Shown: positions 8,925 to 17,725 of the stretch, piece by piece
Position numbering within the stretch: position 1 is the stretch's first letter
Layout of the letters: each line of letters starts with the position of its first letter
Assembly (NCBI GenBank): GCA_964496575.1
Contig: CAZCAC010000035.1
Span: forward strand, 1-64,000
From: CAZCAC01 sp964496575
Lineage (GTDB): Bacteria; Planctomycetota; UBA1135; GCA-002686595
DNA length: 64,000 nt
Direction of reading: 5' to 3'
Translations under genes and position numbers: made by a program
Notes under the pieces: model-generated
Database searches by the model: none
What the model was told of the DNA's origin: nothing
What the model saw: the letters and a program-made list of their open reading frames with translations, nothing else

Positions 8925-9817
8925 ACCTCCATGTAGCCCTCGGCGACCATCACGCAGTTGCCGCCGATGCGCGTGACCACGACCTTGCCGTCGTGCTTTT
9001 CCGCCTCGGCGTTGAGCACGCTCGGCCGCCCCATCTCCACCCCCTGCGCGATGCGCCAGAAGTAGCGGCCGTCCGGCTCCTCCTCGAGGTGGGCGAGCAG
9101 CCCGACCAGGCCGCAGTTGGCGCTCCCCGTGGCGGGATCCTCGGGCACGCCGCTCAGCGGCGCGAAGACCCGCGCCCGCAGGTCGAACTCGTCGACACTC
9201 CTGACGTACACGTGCACGTCCGGGGCGAGCCCCTTCTCCTCCAGCACGCTGATCGCCGCGAGGTTCGGTACGGCCCGCTCGAGGGACTGCCGGTTCTTCA
9301 ACTCCGCGAACAGAAAGGGCAGGCCGACGGAGGCGACCTGCGGCGGGTGCGTGGTGGTGACGATGTCGTCCGGCTCGAGGGAGACGGCCGCGGCCAGGTC
9401 CTCTGGCGAGGCAGTCTCGCCCAGCGAGAGCTTCTCCGGCGCGGCCAGCTTGCACATCAGCGGCTTGCCGTGGTGCCGGAGGATCGAGACGGGCACGAGA
9501 CCGGCCCACTCCTCGAAATAGACGGTCGCCGTCGAGTCGATCTCGCCGAACTCCCCCGCCGTCGCGAGGGTGAAGGCCGTGCCGATGTTCGGGTGGCCGG
9601 CGAAGGGCACCTCGGTGGTCGGCGTGAATATACGCACGCGACGGGTGGCGCTGTTCTCCGAGGGGAAGACGAACGTGCTCTCGGAGTAGTTGAACTCCCG
9701 AGCGATCTTCTGCATCTGGTCGTCGTCCAGCCCACGGGCGTCGGGTACCACGGCCAGCTGGTTGCCGCCGAAGCGGTTGTCCGTGAAGACGTCGCAGAGG
9801 TAGTAGCGGTAGCGCAT
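8921..9817 (-). CDS. PhzF-family isomerase/epimerase-like protein
   Basis: A 298-residue protein of the PhzF superfamily (diaminopimelate-epimerase fold). Seen in sequence: 'FTDNRFGGNQLAVV' near the N-terminus, 'EFNYSES' with the family catalytic glutamate at E46, 'PFAGHPNIGTA' (71-81) and 'GVPEDPATGSANCG' in the second half, which is the mirror-domain signature. Length is standard for the family. Most members have no known substrate, and no phenazine genes are nearby, so only the family call is firm. It is monocistronic on the minus strand and overlaps the convergent HzsA-related gene by 4 bases. Confidence 0.9.
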   Translation of the reverse strand: MRYRYYLCDVFTDNRFGGNQLAVVPDARGLDDDQMQKIAREFNYSESTFVFPSENSATRRVRIFTPTTEVPFAGHPNIGTAFTLATAGEFGEIDSTATVYFEEWAGLVPVSILRHHGKPLMCKLAAPEKLSLGETASPEDLAAAVSLEPDDIVTTTHPPQVASVGLPFLFAELKNRQSLERAVPNLAAISVLEEKGLAPDVHVYVRSVDEFDLRARVFAPLSGVPEDPATGSANCGLVGLLAHLEEEPDGRYFWRIAQGVEMGRPSVLNAEAEKHDGKVVVTRIGGNCVMVAEGYMEV

Positions 9818-9937
9818 GACGAGTCGAGTGCCTGCTCGATCCGCTGTCGATCACGCAGAGAAGGAGGGGTCTCTCCAGTCCGTGATACGCCCCTGACCCC
9901 GATCGGGCAACAGTGAAGCGGACTCGTTGGCGAGGTT

Positions 9938-9968
9938 GTGGCCTCCCCCCGGGGGACCGGGAGGCCAC
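9938..9968. terminator. Hairpin downstream of the TPR/M28 operon
   Basis: A perfect 10-bp inverted repeat (GTGGCCTCCC/GGGAGGCCAC) with an 11-base GC-rich loop lies 50 bases beyond the stop of the minus-strand TPR gene. It is the strongest terminator-like hairpin in this part of the window. No T-run follows, as is common in very GC-rich genomes. Confidence 0.55.
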
Positions 9969-10018
9969 CTCTCCCCGTAGAGAGTGAGCCTCTCGGACCG
10001 GTGGGGTCGGGGAAACGC

Positions 10019-10960
10019 CTACTCTCCGACGAAGAAGCGCTGCAGATCGGCCTCCGCCGCGAGGTAGCCGAACGACGCCCAGCCGCCGTGCTCGAGGATC
10101 CGCTCGAAGATCCCCTGCGCGCGCTCCCGGTCGCCTCCGTGGAAGGCCTGGTTCCCGAGGCCATAGACCAACGCATCGTTCGAGCTCTCCTCCAGGCCAT
10201 CCCCGGTGAGCTCGTCCACCGTGCGCAGCCCCTTGTAGAGGAGGCAGAGCTGGTGATAGGCGTCGTTCTCGATGATCTCCATCTCGGCGTGAATCGGCTC
10301 GAGCACGGCCCGGGCCTCCTCCTCCCGCTCGAGACGCCGCAGGATCATGTAGAGCCAGTGCGTCGAGGAGACGATCCCGTCGTCATTGCGCGAGACCGCG
10401 CGGCACTTCCGGTACGCCTCGAGCGCGGCCTCCAGCTCTCCCTTCAGGTAGTGGGCCAGCCCGAGGTGGTACCAGACGTTGCCGTGCAACGTGCTCAGCG
10501 GGATGTTCCGCGCGTTGGGGATCCCGTCCGGTTCGATCTCGTCCGCGCGGTCCTCGATCAGCCGGCCGGCGGCCGTGAGGTCGTCGACGGCCCGGTCGAA
10601 TTCACGAACGGTAATGTAGCGGTGACCGCGGTGGCGGTACATCCGGGCGTCCTCGGAAAAAGCGCGGATCCCGTGAGTGAAGATCTCGATCGCCTCCCGG
10701 TACTCGCCCGCGTACGCCGCGCGGCGCCCGAACCAGATCAGCTTGTCGGCATCGTGCGGGTCGGCCTCGTGCTCCGCCCTCGCCTGCTCGTAGCGCTCGA
10801 CCACGGCCGCGGGAGGAGGTGAGGACGAGAGCGGCTCGCCCAGGAGGGAGATCGCCTGGACCCCGTCGGGCACGTCGGGGAGGATCGCTTCCTCGCGGCC
10901 GGAGCAGCTGGTCACGGTGAGGGCGATGAGCAGGAGAGTGCAGATCCTCGGGACTTTCAT
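10019..10960 (-). CDS. TPR-containing lipoprotein
   Basis: A 313-residue protein beginning with a lipoprotein signal (MKVPRIC followed by hydrophobic residues and lipobox VTSC at about residues 16-19). The body is helical and carries tetratricopeptide-like repeats ('DKLIWFGRRAAYAGEYREAIEIF', 'YHLGLAHYLKGELEAALEAY' regions). The segment around residues 95-215 resembles planctomycetal tetratricopeptide lipoproteins that sit beside hydrolases. The frame is open further upstream, but the ATG at 10960 gives the lipoprotein signal and lies 14 bases after the stop of the M28 gene, so the two are probably co-transcribed. Confidence 0.8.
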   Translation of the reverse strand: MKVPRICTLLLIALTVTSCSGREEAILPDVPDGVQAISLLGEPLSSSPPPAAVVERYEQARAEHEADPHDADKLIWFGRRAAYAGEYREAIEIFTHGIRAFSEDARMYRHRGHRYITVREFDRAVDDLTAAGRLIEDRADEIEPDGIPNARNIPLSTLHGNVWYHLGLAHYLKGELEAALEAYRKCRAVSRNDDGIVSSTHWLYMILRRLEREEEARAVLEPIHAEMEIIENDAYHQLCLLYKGLRTVDELTGDGLEESSNDALVYGLGNQAFHGGDRERAQGIFERILEHGGWASFGYLAAEADLQRFFVGE

Positions 10961-10974
10961 GGTTCGATCGCGCT

Positions 10975-12477
10975 TCAGCGGTACAGCGGCTTGCCTTCCA
11001 GGATGCTGTCGAACGGCGGCGGCAGCTTCGCGCGGTACCGCGGCGCCCGACCGAATCCCCCCTCCACCTCCGCCGCCACGAAGGCGGCGACCGCGTAGAC
11101 CGCCACGCACTTCGCCAGGTTCTTCGGATCGACCTTGTCGAGCGTGTCGTCCGCGCTGTGGTAGTTGTCGAAGTAGCGGGTGGCGTCGTGAACCATCTCC
11201 AGCACCGGCAGCCGGTGACGCGCCATCGGAAGGAGGTCCGCGCCGCCCAGGCTGGCGTTGTCGCCGTAGGTGACCTCCAGCGGCTCCAGGAGCCGCGCCA
11301 GGTCGCGGACGACCCGCACCTTCCGCGGGGCCACGCGCGAGCGCATCAGCCAGACTGGATCCGCGCCGTAGTCCGCTTCCAGCCCCAGCACGTGGTTCTC
11401 GAGCTCCTCGAGGTGGCGCTCGGCGTAATCCAGCCCCCCGGCCAGGCCGAACTCCTCGTTGGCGGCGAGCAACACGCGGATGGTGCGGCGCGGTCCCGGA
11501 TCGAGCTCACCGATCATCCGCGCCACGTCGGTGATGATGGCGCAACCCGCGCCGTCGTCGAGCGCGCCGGTCCCGACGTCCCAGGAGTCGAGGTGCGCGG
11601 CGAGCAGCACGATCTCCTCGGGATGCTCTCGACCCGGGATCTCCCCGATGACGTTGGCGGACTGGACGTCGGGCAGGGTCTCGCAGCCGAGCATCAGCCG
11701 GAAGCGAACCGTGCCGTGCTCGGCGATGGCGGCCCCCAGACGATCCGCGTCGGGATTCGAGAGCACCGCCGCGGGGATCTTCGGGACGTTCTCCTGGTAG
11801 TGCGTCATGCCGACGTGCGGGTGGTCGTGGTCCGACGGCGACACCGAGCGGATGATGACCGCGACCGCTCCGAGCGGCGCCGCACGCGCCGGTCCGAAGC
11901 GGCGGATCGGGGAGACCTCCCCGTAGCCCCGGCCCTCTTTGGAGCGGGGCATGCGCTGGTTGAGGAAGACGATCCGCCCCGACACCTCGGTCGGCGCGAG
12001 CTTCGCCAGCGCCTCCAGCCCGGACACCTCGATGACCTCCGCCTCCAGACCGTCGGGAGAAGTGGCGACACTGCCACCGAGGGCCAGGGGTCTCAGCGTC
12101 TGCGAAGCGGGAGCGGTGATCTCCCCCTCCGCCTCGCCCCGCTTCCAGCAGGCCACGGTCACCTCCTCGGTGTGCACGTTCTCGAAGCCGAGCGCCTTCA
12201 GCTTCCGCTGGGCCCACTCGACCGCCTGGCGGTCGTTCGGAGTGCCGGTGAAGCGGTGACCGACCTCGGTGGTCAGCGCGGTCAGGAACTCGTAGGCCTT
12301 CGACTCCACGAGCGCTCGCTCGCGAAGCCGGGTCGCCCGCTCGACCAGCTCGGGCGGCAGGGCCTCATAGTCGTTCTCTCGACCCTGCTGATGGCCGGAG
12401 GCGAGGAGCGAGCAAACCAGCACGAGGGCCAGCAGGCCGAGGCCAGATGCGCTTCGTAAGTGCTTCGTCTTCTTCAT
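10975..12477 (-). CDS. Secreted M28-family zinc metallopeptidase 1
   Basis: A 500-residue secreted aminopeptidase/carboxypeptidase-like enzyme. After a signal peptide (1-28), a PA-like insert (about 145-265) interrupts the peptidase domain, as in M28 subfamily B (glutamate-carboxypeptidase-like). All expected di-zinc residues are visible: H295 (AAHLDSWD), D307 (ALDDGAG), the catalytic/ligand pair E341-E342 (AANEEFG), D369 (LEADYG) and H440 (NYHSADDT). The ATG at 12477 has a strong GGAGG about 9 bases upstream, while the longer open frame upstream runs into the divergent gene. It is co-directional with the TPR lipoprotein. Confidence 0.9.
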   Translation of the reverse strand: MKKTKHLRSASGLGLLALVLVCSLLASGHQQGRENDYEALPPELVERATRLRERALVESKAYEFLTALTTEVGHRFTGTPNDRQAVEWAQRKLKALGFENVHTEEVTVACWKRGEAEGEITAPASQTLRPLALGGSVATSPDGLEAEVIEVSGLEALAKLAPTEVSGRIVFLNQRMPRSKEGRGYGEVSPIRRFGPARAAPLGAVAVIIRSVSPSDHDHPHVGMTHYQENVPKIPAAVLSNPDADRLGAAIAEHGTVRFRLMLGCETLPDVQSANVIGEIPGREHPEEIVLLAAHLDSWDVGTGALDDGAGCAIITDVARMIGELDPGPRRTIRVLLAANEEFGLAGGLDYAERHLEELENHVLGLEADYGADPVWLMRSRVAPRKVRVVRDLARLLEPLEVTYGDNASLGGADLLPMARHRLPVLEMVHDATRYFDNYHSADDTLDKVDPKNLAKCVAVYAVAAFVAAEVEGGFGRAPRYRAKLPPPFDSILEGKPLYR

Positions 12478-12640
12478 GAGCGATCTCCTCCCGTGCCCGA
12501 TCTCTACGAGGGCCGCGGGCTCGCCATTCTGCTCCCCTTCCGGAACCGTGGCCAGGATCGCCACCTTCTTCCGACCCGCCATCACCCCTCGCCCGGCGAA
12601 GCGTATTCCCCGCGGCACCGGGCGAGAGTAGGGTTTCCGT

Positions 12641-13909
12641 ATGAAGCTCTCGATCCGGACCCTCGGCCCGCTCTGCCTCGGACTCACCGCGCTCGGGGCG
12701 GTCTCCGTCACGCCCACCGCCTCCGAGCCCGTCGACGACGGCTGGCTGACCGACCTGTCGGAGGCGACGTGGCAAGCGGCGGGAGCCGGCAAGCCGATCC
12801 TCCTGACCTTCCGCTGAGAGGCTTGAAAGGACTGCTCGTCCTTCTGGCGGACGGTCGTTCGCCCCGACGCGACTCTACGGACGCTCTACGACGAGTTCGT
12901 GCTCGTCGCGATCACCGACATGCGCGAGGTCGACCTCGCTCGTTATCCCTTCGATTTCGACCTGACCTTCGCCGCGTTGCTGATGCACCCGGATGGCCAC
13001 GTCTACCATCGCTACGGCGGTCGTGACGTGCGCTCGGCGGACCAGTGGCTGTCGCAGAAGTCCTGGATCCGGCTGCTCGAGACGACGCTCGAGGAGCACG
13101 AGCGCTACGAGTCCCCCGCCGAGGAGCGAGAGCCGCCGGAGCCCCTGCTCCTCGAGGAGGTTCCCGCGTACGCCCGCCGCGACAAGGGCGAGTGCGTTCA
13201 CTGCCACTCGATCAACGAGGCCTTCCACGACCAGGCGCGCGACGAGAAGCGCTTCGACCTCGACGACATCTGGGTCCACCCCGAGCCCGCGGTGATCGGG
13301 CTCGACCTCGACCGCGACGCACAGCGGCGAATCACGTCGGTGGACCCCGACAGCCTCGCGGCCGAAGCCGGTCTCCGGGTCGGTGATCTCCTCCTCACCA
13401 TCGGCGCGACCCCGATCGCCTCGGCCAGTGACGTGATGTACGCGCTGGACTCGGCGCCGATGTCCGGCGGAGAGCTGGTGGTCCGCTACCGGCGCGAGCA
13501 GCGGACCGACGAGGTCACTCTGCGATTGCGCGAAGGCTGGAAGCGCGGCACCCCCTACAGCTTCTCCTGGCGCGCGTCCAAGTGGGGCCTGGAGCCGGTC
13601 CCCGGTTTCGGCGGCCCCGCCCTCGACGAGGCCGAGCGCAAGAGACTCGAGATCCCTGATGGGAGCTTCGCCTTTCGCGTCCAGTACATGGTCACCTGGG
13701 GCCACCGCCAGCGCGTCGGCCGCGCCGCCGGCCGGGCGGGGCTACGCAACGGCGACGTGGTCCTCTCGATCGCGGGCAAGAGCGACTTCCGCTCCGTCGC
13801 TCACTTCCACGCCTGGTGGCGGCTGACTCGCAAGGTCGGCGAGACCGTGCCCATCGTCGTGCTGCGCCAGGGCGACCGCCGGACGATCGAGCTGAAGGTG
13901 ATCGAGTAG
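12641..13909 (+). CDS. Putative selenoprotein: UxxU thioredoxin-like, c-haem and double-PDZ protein
   Basis: Reading through two in-frame TGA codons (12815-12817 and 12824-12826) gives one 422-residue frame. It has a signal peptide (about 1-27), then 'KPILLTFR', Sec59-Glu-Ala-Sec62, 'KDCSSFW', a thioredoxin-like continuation ('EFVLVAITDMREVDL', 'LMHPDGHVYHRYGG'), a CVHCH haem motif (C185-H189) and two PDZ domains (about 221-301 and 344-422). Each TGA falls where a CxxC redox cysteine is expected. A hairpin with a GGUC loop follows (12846-12863). The shortest uninterrupted frame begins at 12899, far inside the domain. The alternative is a pseudogene or two sequencing errors, but the exact placement and intact downstream frame favour recoding. 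Confidence 0.7.
12846..12863 (+). promoter_or_regulatory. Candidate bacterial SECIS hairpin
   Basis: The mRNA can form a 7-bp stem, GGCGGAC (12846-12852) with GUUCGCC (12857-12863) including one G-U pair, closed by a GGUC tetraloop (12853-12856). The loop starts 26 nt after the second UGA and 35 nt after the first, within the range accepted for bacterial SECIS elements. The loop G-G-U-C matches the recognition loop of the E. coli fdhF element as I recall it. A second smaller hairpin (6 bp, loop UGCUC, 12827-12843) lies between. Folding was done by eye. Confidence 0.55.
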
Positions 13910-13913
13910 GAGC

Positions 13914-14981
13914 TCAATCCGCCATCAGCTCCAGCATCGCTTCCGCCATGGCACGACCGATGCGGCCATACCAGATCGCGCTGCCGAGGTAGTGATACGG
14001 ATGGTCGGAGCCCGTGCGATCCCACTCCTCGCGGCGCTCCTTCCACTCCGGGTAGAGCTTCTCGGCCGCCTCGTCGATCAGCTCGTCGGTGCGCACGGCC
14101 AGGACGTTGCCTCGAAACTCCTCTCGCTCCTGCATGGCGAGCTGAGCCTTCTGGATGATCAGCATGGCCCCCTTCGCCGGCTTGGAGCCGTTCTGTCCCA
14201 TCACGCCGATCACGAAGGGCAGCTCCGGTGCCTTCAGGTCCTTGCGCACGTCGCGGATGAAGTGAGCCATGTTCGACTCGTACTCGTTCTCCGCCCCGTA
14301 CTGATCGTTCCAGCCCTGGAACCAGACGAAGCCGGCCAGCTTCAGCTTCTTGCCCTTCAGCTCGGGGAACCACTCGAGGTAGTTGTCGAAGGTCGTCTCC
14401 ACCTCGGCCAGCATCGCGCGGTAGGACGAGCCGTACACCGCCTCGATGTCCTCCATCGTCGGCAGGGGAGTCGTGCGGCCATGCTTCTCGTTGTCCTTCC
14501 GGACCTTCTGCTGCGCCTTCTCCAGCTCGGCTTCGAGGTCCGCCTTCGCCGGCAGGCCGGCCGACGGCGAGCGGAACTTCTGGAAGAGCGAGTGCCCGCC
14601 CCAGGCGGTCTTGATCAAGAGCACCGGTTCCTTGAAGTGATCCCCCATCACCGTGCCGAACTCGAGCTCGACCCCGGTGCGATCGCGCGATCCGTAGCCG
14701 ATCGTCAGCCCCCCGCGGCGACCGAGGTACTCGATGAAGACGTCGTCGCGCACGACCCACTCGTCCCCCTCGCGCAGATGAGCGAACAGCTCCCTGGTCT
14801 CGGGCGCTCTCGCCTGGTGCTCGAGCAGCTTGTTCTGCGCCTTCCCCTCCATGTTGGACTGCCCGGCGAGGATGAAGACCCGGACGGGCTTCGCCGGAGC
14901 CCCGGCGGGCTCGACGGGGGTGTTCGCCGGAAGAACGGCGAGGAGCGCGGCCAGCGCGGGAATGGTCAGGAGTCTCTTCAT
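13914..14981 (-). CDS. Sialate O-acetylesterase-like SGNH carbohydrate esterase
   Basis: A 355-residue secreted enzyme with a signal peptide (1-20) followed by the block I signature 'VFILAGQSNMEG' (35-46), where S42 is the candidate nucleophile of the SASA/DUF303 branch of SGNH hydrolases. Further motifs are 'LIKTAWGGHSL' and 'GFVWFQGWND', which match the glycine and asparagine blocks. It likely removes acetyl or similar esters from carbohydrates outside the cytoplasm. The final His/Asp pair is probably in 'GSDHPYHYLGS'. The ATG at 14981 is chosen because it gives the signal peptide. It follows the PDZ/HEAT gene by 43 bases, suggesting an operon. Confidence 0.87.
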   Translation of the reverse strand: MKRLLTIPALAALLAVLPANTPVEPAGAPAKPVRVFILAGQSNMEGKAQNKLLEHQARAPETRELFAHLREGDEWVVRDDVFIEYLGRRGGLTIGYGSRDRTGVELEFGTVMGDHFKEPVLLIKTAWGGHSLFQKFRSPSAGLPAKADLEAELEKAQQKVRKDNEKHGRTTPLPTMEDIEAVYGSSYRAMLAEVETTFDNYLEWFPELKGKKLKLAGFVWFQGWNDQYGAENEYESNMAHFIRDVRKDLKAPELPFVIGVMGQNGSKPAKGAMLIIQKAQLAMQEREEFRGNVLAVRTDELIDEAAEKLYPEWKERREEWDRTGSDHPYHYLGSAIWYGRIGRAMAEAMLELMAD

Positions 14982-15024
14982 CGTCGCCTCGTGGTGAACA
15001 GGGTTTCCGGATTCTCCCGGACCT

Positions 15025-17511
15025 CTAGTCGGCCTCGCCGTGCTCGGCTTCCCACGCACGGACCGCCTCGCGCATCAACGGCTCGAGCTCCTTGCCCTCA
15101 CCCGCGATGCGCTTCACATCATAGTCGCCGTACCGGGTCAGGATCACCTTCAGCTCGGAGACGATCGGCTTCGCCTCCACTCCCAGCCCCTCCAGCACCT
15201 TCAGGATCCCGGGCTGCCACTTGCTGCCGGAGATCAGCCAGGCGCTGTGCTGGTAGTAGGGCTCCCAGCCCTCGAGGTAGGTGACGAAGTCGTCGATCAT
15301 CAGCCGGTACACGCCGGGGTCGAAGTGCTTCAGGATCATCATCGTGCGGTGGCACGCCTCGTGGATCCCCCCGGTGCCGTAGCCGAAGGCCACGTTCGGG
15401 GAGTGCGTGGTCCTCCCGAGGATCTTCACCACCCGCGCCGTCGTCGCGCGGTCGAACGCCACCCGATCGCTCTTCAGGATCACCCGGAACCCGGCGTCGT
15501 AGGAGTTGCGGGCGTACACGTGCACGGACTCGTCGTAGATCTCCGCCAGGATCCCGTACTCCTCGCCGGTGATGTCCGCGTGCAGGCCGACGATCGCCCA
15601 GAAGGCGGCCTCGCGGAGGTACCACTCCTCGTGCCGGCTGTACTCACGGATCAGCGGCAGCTGCTCGCGGATGTCCTCGGGTCTTGCGGCGCCCAGGGCA
15701 AAGAGGGCGCCGTCCTTCTCCCACCACGCCGCCGCGGGATCGCGCAGCGTGGCGAGGATGGCGGGCAGGAAGCGCTCCGAGACGACTTCTCGCGGCACCC
15801 GGGCCCGGATCGGCCTCGACCAGTTGTCGTAGCCCGAGATCGCGTCGAAGACGGCGCGACGCACCCTGGGGTCGGAGTGCTGGACCGCGGAGGTCAGGAC
15901 CTCGCACGCCGCGAGGTCGTTCCTCTCGCCCAGCCGTCGCCCCGCCCAGGTGCGGACGAGCGGGCTGAAGTGCCGGAGGTGCTTCTCGCAGAACTCGACC
16001 GTCGCCTCGTTCTTCTCGTTCCCGAGCAGGCGCGCGTAGACCACGTCGGGATCGGTCTTCTCCTTCCCGAACCCCGGAGCATCGTCGGTTCTCAGGAACA
16101 CGAGGTCGGCCTCGGTGCCCCAGTCGAAGCTGCTCGGCGGAGTCTTCACGCTGTGCCGTGTACGGGGCGCGCCGGTGATGCGCAACGTGGCCCGCGGAGC
16201 CGTGTAGGTCAGACCGACGGCTCCCGTCCCCCACTCCGGCCCCGCGTACCTCGCGTTGTCGGGCGGCGTGGGCAGCATCGCGAACCCGCCGCCCGGCAGG
16301 CGGCAGAGGTCGTAGTACCAGGCGAGCCGGCTCATCTGACGCCGGTAGTGAGCGACGCGATCCGCCGGCACGTGGACCGAGGCGATCCCCCGCCACATCA
16401 CGTTGAAGCCGCCGCCGGTGTGGCCGAACTCCGGCTGGTAGTACGAATCGGTGACCAGGAGCGCCAGGTGCTCCGCGGCTGCCTGGAAGCGCGGCTCGTC
16501 GATCAGCGAGAGCGCGCAGGCCAGCTTGGCGTTTCGCCCGTTGGTGTTCGACCACCAGAGCTCGCTGCGGTGATCGCCGTAGGGCACGCAACCGTGCCCC
16601 ACCATGCGGTACATGAACTTCAGCGCCCGGGTGAAGGCGTCCTGGTCGACCTCGATGCCGCACTCCCGCGCCAGGATCAGCGTCGTCAGCACCGGCACGC
16701 CGGCCGAGTTCATCAGCCCGCTCTGGACGTACCCGGGGCCGGGGATGCCCCCGTGTCCCCAGCCGCCCGCCGCCAGGGCCGCGACGGCCTGCTCGCAGAG
16801 AACCTCCAGCCCACCGAGTACCTGGCGATCGCCGGTTCGCAGGTAGTATTCCGCGAGCAGGATCCCCTGGTAGCCGATCTGCCAGTTGCTGGTGGTCGGA
16901 CGCTTCACCACCGAGATTGCCAGCGCTCGCGCCTGCTTCTTCACGGGCGGGAGGTGGTTCCGCTCTCCCGTGGATAGCAGGAAGAGCCCAACGAGGCAGC
17001 CGCGCAGGTCGTCGCGCACCGGCGGGCCGCCGAGGGAGTACGAACCGTCCTCACGCTGCGCGGCGAGGAGGACCGCGGCGGTGGACTCGACGATCGCCGC
17101 CGACTTCTCGCACCCCGCGGGCCAGCCCGGCTCGTAGGGGCCCAGCCCGGGCAGCTCCACGGTCACCTCCCGCACCACCTCGCCGCGGCGGGTCTCGAGC
17201 ACGAGAGCTCCCCCGTTCGCCTCCGCCGCTCCGATCGCCTCCCCCAGCGGCATGCGCGGGTCGGGAACGGCCAGCGAACGGCCGCCGGCGGCGAGGATCA
17301 GATCCCCCGGACGCAGCGAGGTGGCACCGGCCGGTGTCCCCTCGAGCACCTCGCGCACGGTGACGACCAGCCCGGGCTCGATTACGGCCCGGATCCCGGT
17401 CGGACCGACGGCGAACGCGGGGTAGGTTCGCTCCGGGTGGAGCTCCTGTCCGTGGACGGGAATCGCCACGACCAGTGACAGGCACGCGGTGAGAAGGCTC
17501 GTCTTGTTCAT
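15025..17511 (-). CDS. Secreted PDZ/alpha-toroid/HEAT-repeat protein (DUF6288-like)
   Basis: An 828-residue protein. It has a signal peptide (1-22), an N-terminal PDZ domain (about 30-120, 'VREVLEGTPAGATSLRPGDLIL'), then a long helical region resembling the terpene-cyclase-like alpha/alpha toroid (about 130-500, with 'GGWGHGG', 'ELWWSNTNGRNAKLACALSL'), and C-terminal HEAT-like repeats (about 540-700). This architecture resembles the planctomycetal DUF6288 family as I remember it. The function is unknown. The start at 17511 is selected because it yields a signal peptide. The esterase gene follows directly downstream, so the pair may act on the same exported substrate. Confidence 0.75.
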   Translation of the reverse strand: MNKTSLLTACLSLVVAIPVHGQELHPERTYPAFAVGPTGIRAVIEPGLVVTVREVLEGTPAGATSLRPGDLILAAGGRSLAVPDPRMPLGEAIGAAEANGGALVLETRRGEVVREVTVELPGLGPYEPGWPAGCEKSAAIVESTAAVLLAAQREDGSYSLGGPPVRDDLRGCLVGLFLLSTGERNHLPPVKKQARALAISVVKRPTTSNWQIGYQGILLAEYYLRTGDRQVLGGLEVLCEQAVAALAAGGWGHGGIPGPGYVQSGLMNSAGVPVLTTLILARECGIEVDQDAFTRALKFMYRMVGHGCVPYGDHRSELWWSNTNGRNAKLACALSLIDEPRFQAAAEHLALLVTDSYYQPEFGHTGGGFNVMWRGIASVHVPADRVAHYRRQMSRLAWYYDLCRLPGGGFAMLPTPPDNARYAGPEWGTGAVGLTYTAPRATLRITGAPRTRHSVKTPPSSFDWGTEADLVFLRTDDAPGFGKEKTDPDVVYARLLGNEKNEATVEFCEKHLRHFSPLVRTWAGRRLGERNDLAACEVLTSAVQHSDPRVRRAVFDAISGYDNWSRPIRARVPREVVSERFLPAILATLRDPAAAWWEKDGALFALGAARPEDIREQLPLIREYSRHEEWYLREAAFWAIVGLHADITGEEYGILAEIYDESVHVYARNSYDAGFRVILKSDRVAFDRATTARVVKILGRTTHSPNVAFGYGTGGIHEACHRTMMILKHFDPGVYRLMIDDFVTYLEGWEPYYQHSAWLISGSKWQPGILKVLEGLGVEAKPIVSELKVILTRYGDYDVKRIAGEGKELEPLMREAVRAWEAEHGEAD

Positions 17512-17725
17512 CGTCTCGTCGATGGATTCCCCGGTGCGGGCTCGCTCGATCCTCGGTTCCGTCGAGGATGCGATCCGTTCCGCGCCCGCGACGATTCCCC
17601 GGAGCGTACCCGGCCGGACTCTGGCGGGCGACCGTGCGGAGCCGGAGGGACCGAATCGGGCCCGGCAAGCCCGCCAGCGGCACCGGGGGGTCGACAATCC
17701 GCGTCGAATGGAGGAAGCTCCGGCC

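Noticed and set aside
12815..12826. Treating the two TGA codons as ordinary stops and the downstream frame as a separate gene starting at 12899
   Set aside because: The start would fall in the middle of the thioredoxin-like domain, with no ribosome binding site, and the signal peptide would be orphaned.
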